A stretch of 8,425 bases of DNA, taken from positions 1 through 8,425 of the forward strand of contig SBGI01000085.1 in assembly GCA_006227015.1 (NCBI GenBank), read 5' to 3'. This DNA is from Gammaproteobacteria bacterium (GTDB taxonomy: Bacteria > Pseudomonadota > Gammaproteobacteria > Pseudomonadales > Porticoccaceae). Positions 6,881 to 8,425 of the stretch are shown here, in pieces. The translations under genes and the position numbers were made by a program. The notes beneath the pieces were generated by a model that worked only from the letters and a program-made list of their open reading frames with translations, did not search any database and was not told the DNA's origin. How positions within the stretch are numbered: position 1 is the first letter of the stretch; each line of letters begins with the position of its first letter.

Positions 6881-6888
6881 AAGAGGAG
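6881..6888 (+). promoter_or_regulatory. Ribosome binding site that fixes the start of the MrpA-C/MnhB gene
   Basis: AAGAGGAG is a near-ideal Shine-Dalgarno sequence. It lies 7 bases before an ATA codon at 6896 and about 58 bases before the first conventional in-frame start (TTG 6947). It is the main evidence that translation begins at ATA 6896. Confidence 0.7.
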
Positions 6889-6895
6889 TGTTGGC

Positions 6896-7882
6896 ATAGA
6901 ACTGTTACTCGATATTGCGCTGCTGTTTCTGCTGGCCATTACTGCGTTGGCGATTGCCCGGCTGCGTGACCTGTTTGCCGTGGTGATGCTGGCGGGCATC
7001 TACGGGCTACTCTCAGCCAGCTTTTTTGTGGCAGTGGATGCCGTGGACGTGGCCTTCACTGAAGCTGCAGTCGGGGCAGGGGTCTTCCCGTTACTGATGC
7101 TGACGGCCCTGGCGCTGGTTGGACGCCATGAACAGACGGCCGGTCGCAGGCCGCTTCTGTCATTTCTTCTGGTCTCTGTCACGGGAGCCATGCTGGTACT
7201 CGGCACCCTCGATATGCCGGCATTTGGTTCAGCCGACGCTCCGGCTCACCAGCATGTGGCTGTTCGTTATATCGAAACATCTCCTGCGGAGATTGGTATT
7301 CCCAATATGGTTACGTCTGTTCTGGCGGACTACCGGGCCTACGACACGCTGGGTGAGGTGGTGGTGATCTTTACAGCGGCCATGGGAGTGCTGGGGCTTT
7401 TGTCGGCTGCCAGCAGCAATACCGAGACTGTGCAGGCGACCATGCATGAACACCGGGTACTCAGGGTGGTCAGTAAAATGCTGATTCCTCTTATTCTGCT
7501 ATTTGCGCTCTACGTTCAATTCCACGGTGAGTATGGGCCCGGAGGTGGCTTCCAGGCCGGTGTGATCTTTGCTGCCGGCATCATTCTGTACGCCATGCTG
7601 TTTGGCTTATCGAATACCCGCAAAATTATCCGGCCAGAGCTGTTACAGGTACTGGCGGCCTGTGGCGTGTTGCTCTATGGCAGCGTGGGTGTGGTTAGCC
7701 TGCTGAGCGGTGGCAATTTTCTCGATTACAGCCACCTACTGGCAGACCCGCTGGCGGGACGTCATGTGGGCATTATTGTGATTGAGCTGGGCGTGGGCAT
7801 TACCGTAGCTGCGGCAATGATCCTGATTTTCTACGCCTTTGCCAATATAACCGTGACAGATGAGGATTCCCCCCCATGTTGA
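6896..7882 (+). CDS. mnhB: Fused MrpA C-terminal domain (DUF4040/MbhD-MbhE) and MnhB antiporter subunit, apparent ATA start
   Basis: A 328-aa integral membrane protein joining three modules. The MbhD/DUF4040-like part covers about 5-80, with RLRDLFAVV (22-30) and DAVDVAFTEAAVGAG (48-62). An MbhE-like part covers about 88-170, with the conserved LADYRAYDTLGEVVVIF (143-159). The MnhB domain covers about 190-317, with the signature HGEYGPGGGFQAGVIFAAG (210-228). In classical operons the first two modules form the C-terminus of MrpA; here they are attached to B, as in Mbh-like and some proteobacterial antiporters. The first helix ELLLDIALLFLLAITALAI is only included if translation starts at ATA 6896. 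The next conventional start, TTG 6947, would cut into this helix and has no ribosome site. Between the mnhG stop and 6947 the frame has no ATG, GTG or TTG. This is either a rare AUA start or a start-codon mutation or sequence error. The gene overlaps mnhC by 7 bases. Confidence 0.88.
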   Translation: MELLLDIALLFLLAITALAIARLRDLFAVVMLAGIYGLLSASFFVAVDAVDVAFTEAAVGAGVFPLLMLTALALVGRHEQTAGRRPLLSFLLVSVTGAMLVLGTLDMPAFGSADAPAHQHVAVRYIETSPAEIGIPNMVTSVLADYRAYDTLGEVVVIFTAAMGVLGLLSAASSNTETVQATMHEHRVLRVVSKMLIPLILLFALYVQFHGEYGPGGGFQAGVIFAAGIILYAMLFGLSNTRKIIRPELLQVLAACGVLLYGSVGVVSLLSGGNFLDYSHLLADPLAGRHVGIIVIELGVGITVAAAMILIFYAFANITVTDEDSPPC

Positions 7883-8226
7883 TGGAACTCTATAACTACT
7901 GGGTGGTAATCCTGCTGATGATGACCGGTTTTTATATCGTCATCGTGCAGGGCAACCTGATCAAGAAGCTGATCGGGCTCAATCTCTTTCAGACGTCGGT
8001 ATTCATTTTTTATATCAGTGTCGGCAAGGTGGCGGGCGGAACCGCACCAATTCAGTCCGCAGGTATTGATGTCTACTCTAATCCACTGCCCCATGTGTTG
8101 ATCCTCACGGCCATTGTGGTGGGTATTTCCACTACGGCACTGGCATTGGCGTTGGTGATCCGCATTCGCAATGCCTATGGCACTGTGGAAGAGGAAGAAC
8201 TACAGAAGAGGGACTTGCAGTGCTGA
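7876..8226 (+). CDS. mnhC: Na+/H+ antiporter subunit C (MnhC/MrpC, NuoK-like)
   Basis: A 116-aa protein with three membrane helices (about 9-24, 32-50, 72-96), homologous to NuoK of complex I. The signatures are GNLIKKLIGLNLFQTSVF (26-43, with K30/K31) and NPLPHVLILTAIVVGIS (69-85), the latter the standard D/N-PLPHALVLTAIVVG of MrpC. It forms part of the proton/cation path within the complex. ATG 7876 is preferred to ATG 7882 because GAGGA at 7862-7866 then lies 9 bases upstream. It overlaps mnhB by 7 and mnhD by 7 bases. The C-terminus is charged and ends in cysteine. Confidence 0.95.
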   Translation: MLMELYNYWVVILLMMTGFYIVIVQGNLIKKLIGLNLFQTSVFIFYISVGKVAGGTAPIQSAGIDVYSNPLPHVLILTAIVVGISTTALALALVIRIRNAYGTVEEEELQKRDLQC

Positions 8227-8425
8227 CGCATTTGCCGGTACTACAGGTGGTGGTGCCGTTGCTGGCGGCGCCCGCGTGCCTATTGCTTGACCGCGCGCGC
8301 CTCGCCTGGCTTTTCGCGCTGATGGCCACCACGATTTCCCTGGTGATCAGTGCCCTGTTGCTCTATCAGGTTAACCAGCATGGCACTTTGGTGTATGCCC
8401 TGGGTGGCTGGGATGCTCCCTGGGG
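8220..8425 (+). CDS. mnhD: Na+/H+ antiporter subunit D (MnhD/MrpD, NuoM/NuoN-like), N-terminal fragment
   Basis: The first 68 residues are visible before the right edge; full-length MrpD is about 490-500 aa. The start is GTG 8220, overlapping the mnhC stop by 7 bases, with AGAGGGA (8207-8213) as ribosome site. There are two hydrophobic helices (about 6-23 and 29-49), followed by VYALGGWDAPWG at the edge. This is the characteristic GGW-x-P-PWG element near the N-terminus of MrpD-type proton-translocating subunits. MrpD is one of the two ion-translocating subunits. An MrpA- or NuoL-type identity is less likely, but the core transport motifs lie beyond the window. Confidence 0.85.
   Translation, partial: MLTHLPVLQVVVPLLAAPACLLLDRARLAWLFALMATTISLVISALLLYQVNQHGTLVYALGGWDAPW

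Noticed and set aside
6551..7882. MnhG and the B fusion as one frameshifted or read-through gene, since they share a frame
   Set aside because: MnhG ends at its normal family length with a TGA, and a strong ribosome site follows. The shared frame is coincidental.

Overview
The window looks like chromosomal DNA of a moderate-GC, probably marine or halophilic gammaproteobacterium. This rests on the family resemblance of the proteins: a proteobacterial glucosylglycerate cluster, an EnvZ/OmpR-type two-component system and a seven-subunit-type Mrp/Mnh Na+/H+ antiporter operon. The species cannot be named from the sequence alone. The window is densely coding, with no stretch over about 200 bases without a gene. 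I see no tRNA, rRNA, CRISPR array, insertion sequence or other mobile element.

Left block (1-2939, minus strand). Three closely spaced genes are read in the order HAD phosphatase, glycosyltransferase, GH13 phosphorylase. They fit synthesis and recycling of the compatible solute glucosylglycerate: GpgS makes glucosyl-3-phosphoglycerate from an NDP-glucose and 3-phosphoglycerate, GpgP removes the phosphate, and a glucosylglycerate phosphorylase of the sucrose-phosphorylase subfamily splits the product into glucose-1-phosphate and glycerate. The phosphorylase runs off the left edge, so only its N-terminal half is visible.

Middle block (3036-5743). An OmpR-family regulator and its membrane histidine kinase are translationally coupled on the minus strand. 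A 183-base divergent intergenic region separates them from a plus-strand gene for a small secreted four-cysteine protein of the Rap1a/Tai type. That region carries three A/T-rich repeats phased at 10-11 bases, a plausible binding site for the adjacent regulator.

Right block (5811-8425, plus strand). This is an antiporter operon in the order mnhE, mnhF, mnhG, MrpA-C-terminal/MnhB fusion, mnhC, mnhD (cut by the right edge). The genes abut or overlap. The order resembles the archaeal Mbh modules rather than the classical MrpABCDEFG order. The fused B gene has a good ribosome binding site, but an ATA codon sits where every expectation calls for ATG.

Taken together the window reads as a salt/osmotic-stress neighbourhood: organic solute turnover, a sensor pair and cation/proton exchange. 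Co-regulation is inferred from adjacency only. I found no wholly new system. The most noteworthy details are the apparent AUA start codon, the histidine kinase H-box lacking its conserved proline, and the phased repeats in the divergent promoter region.
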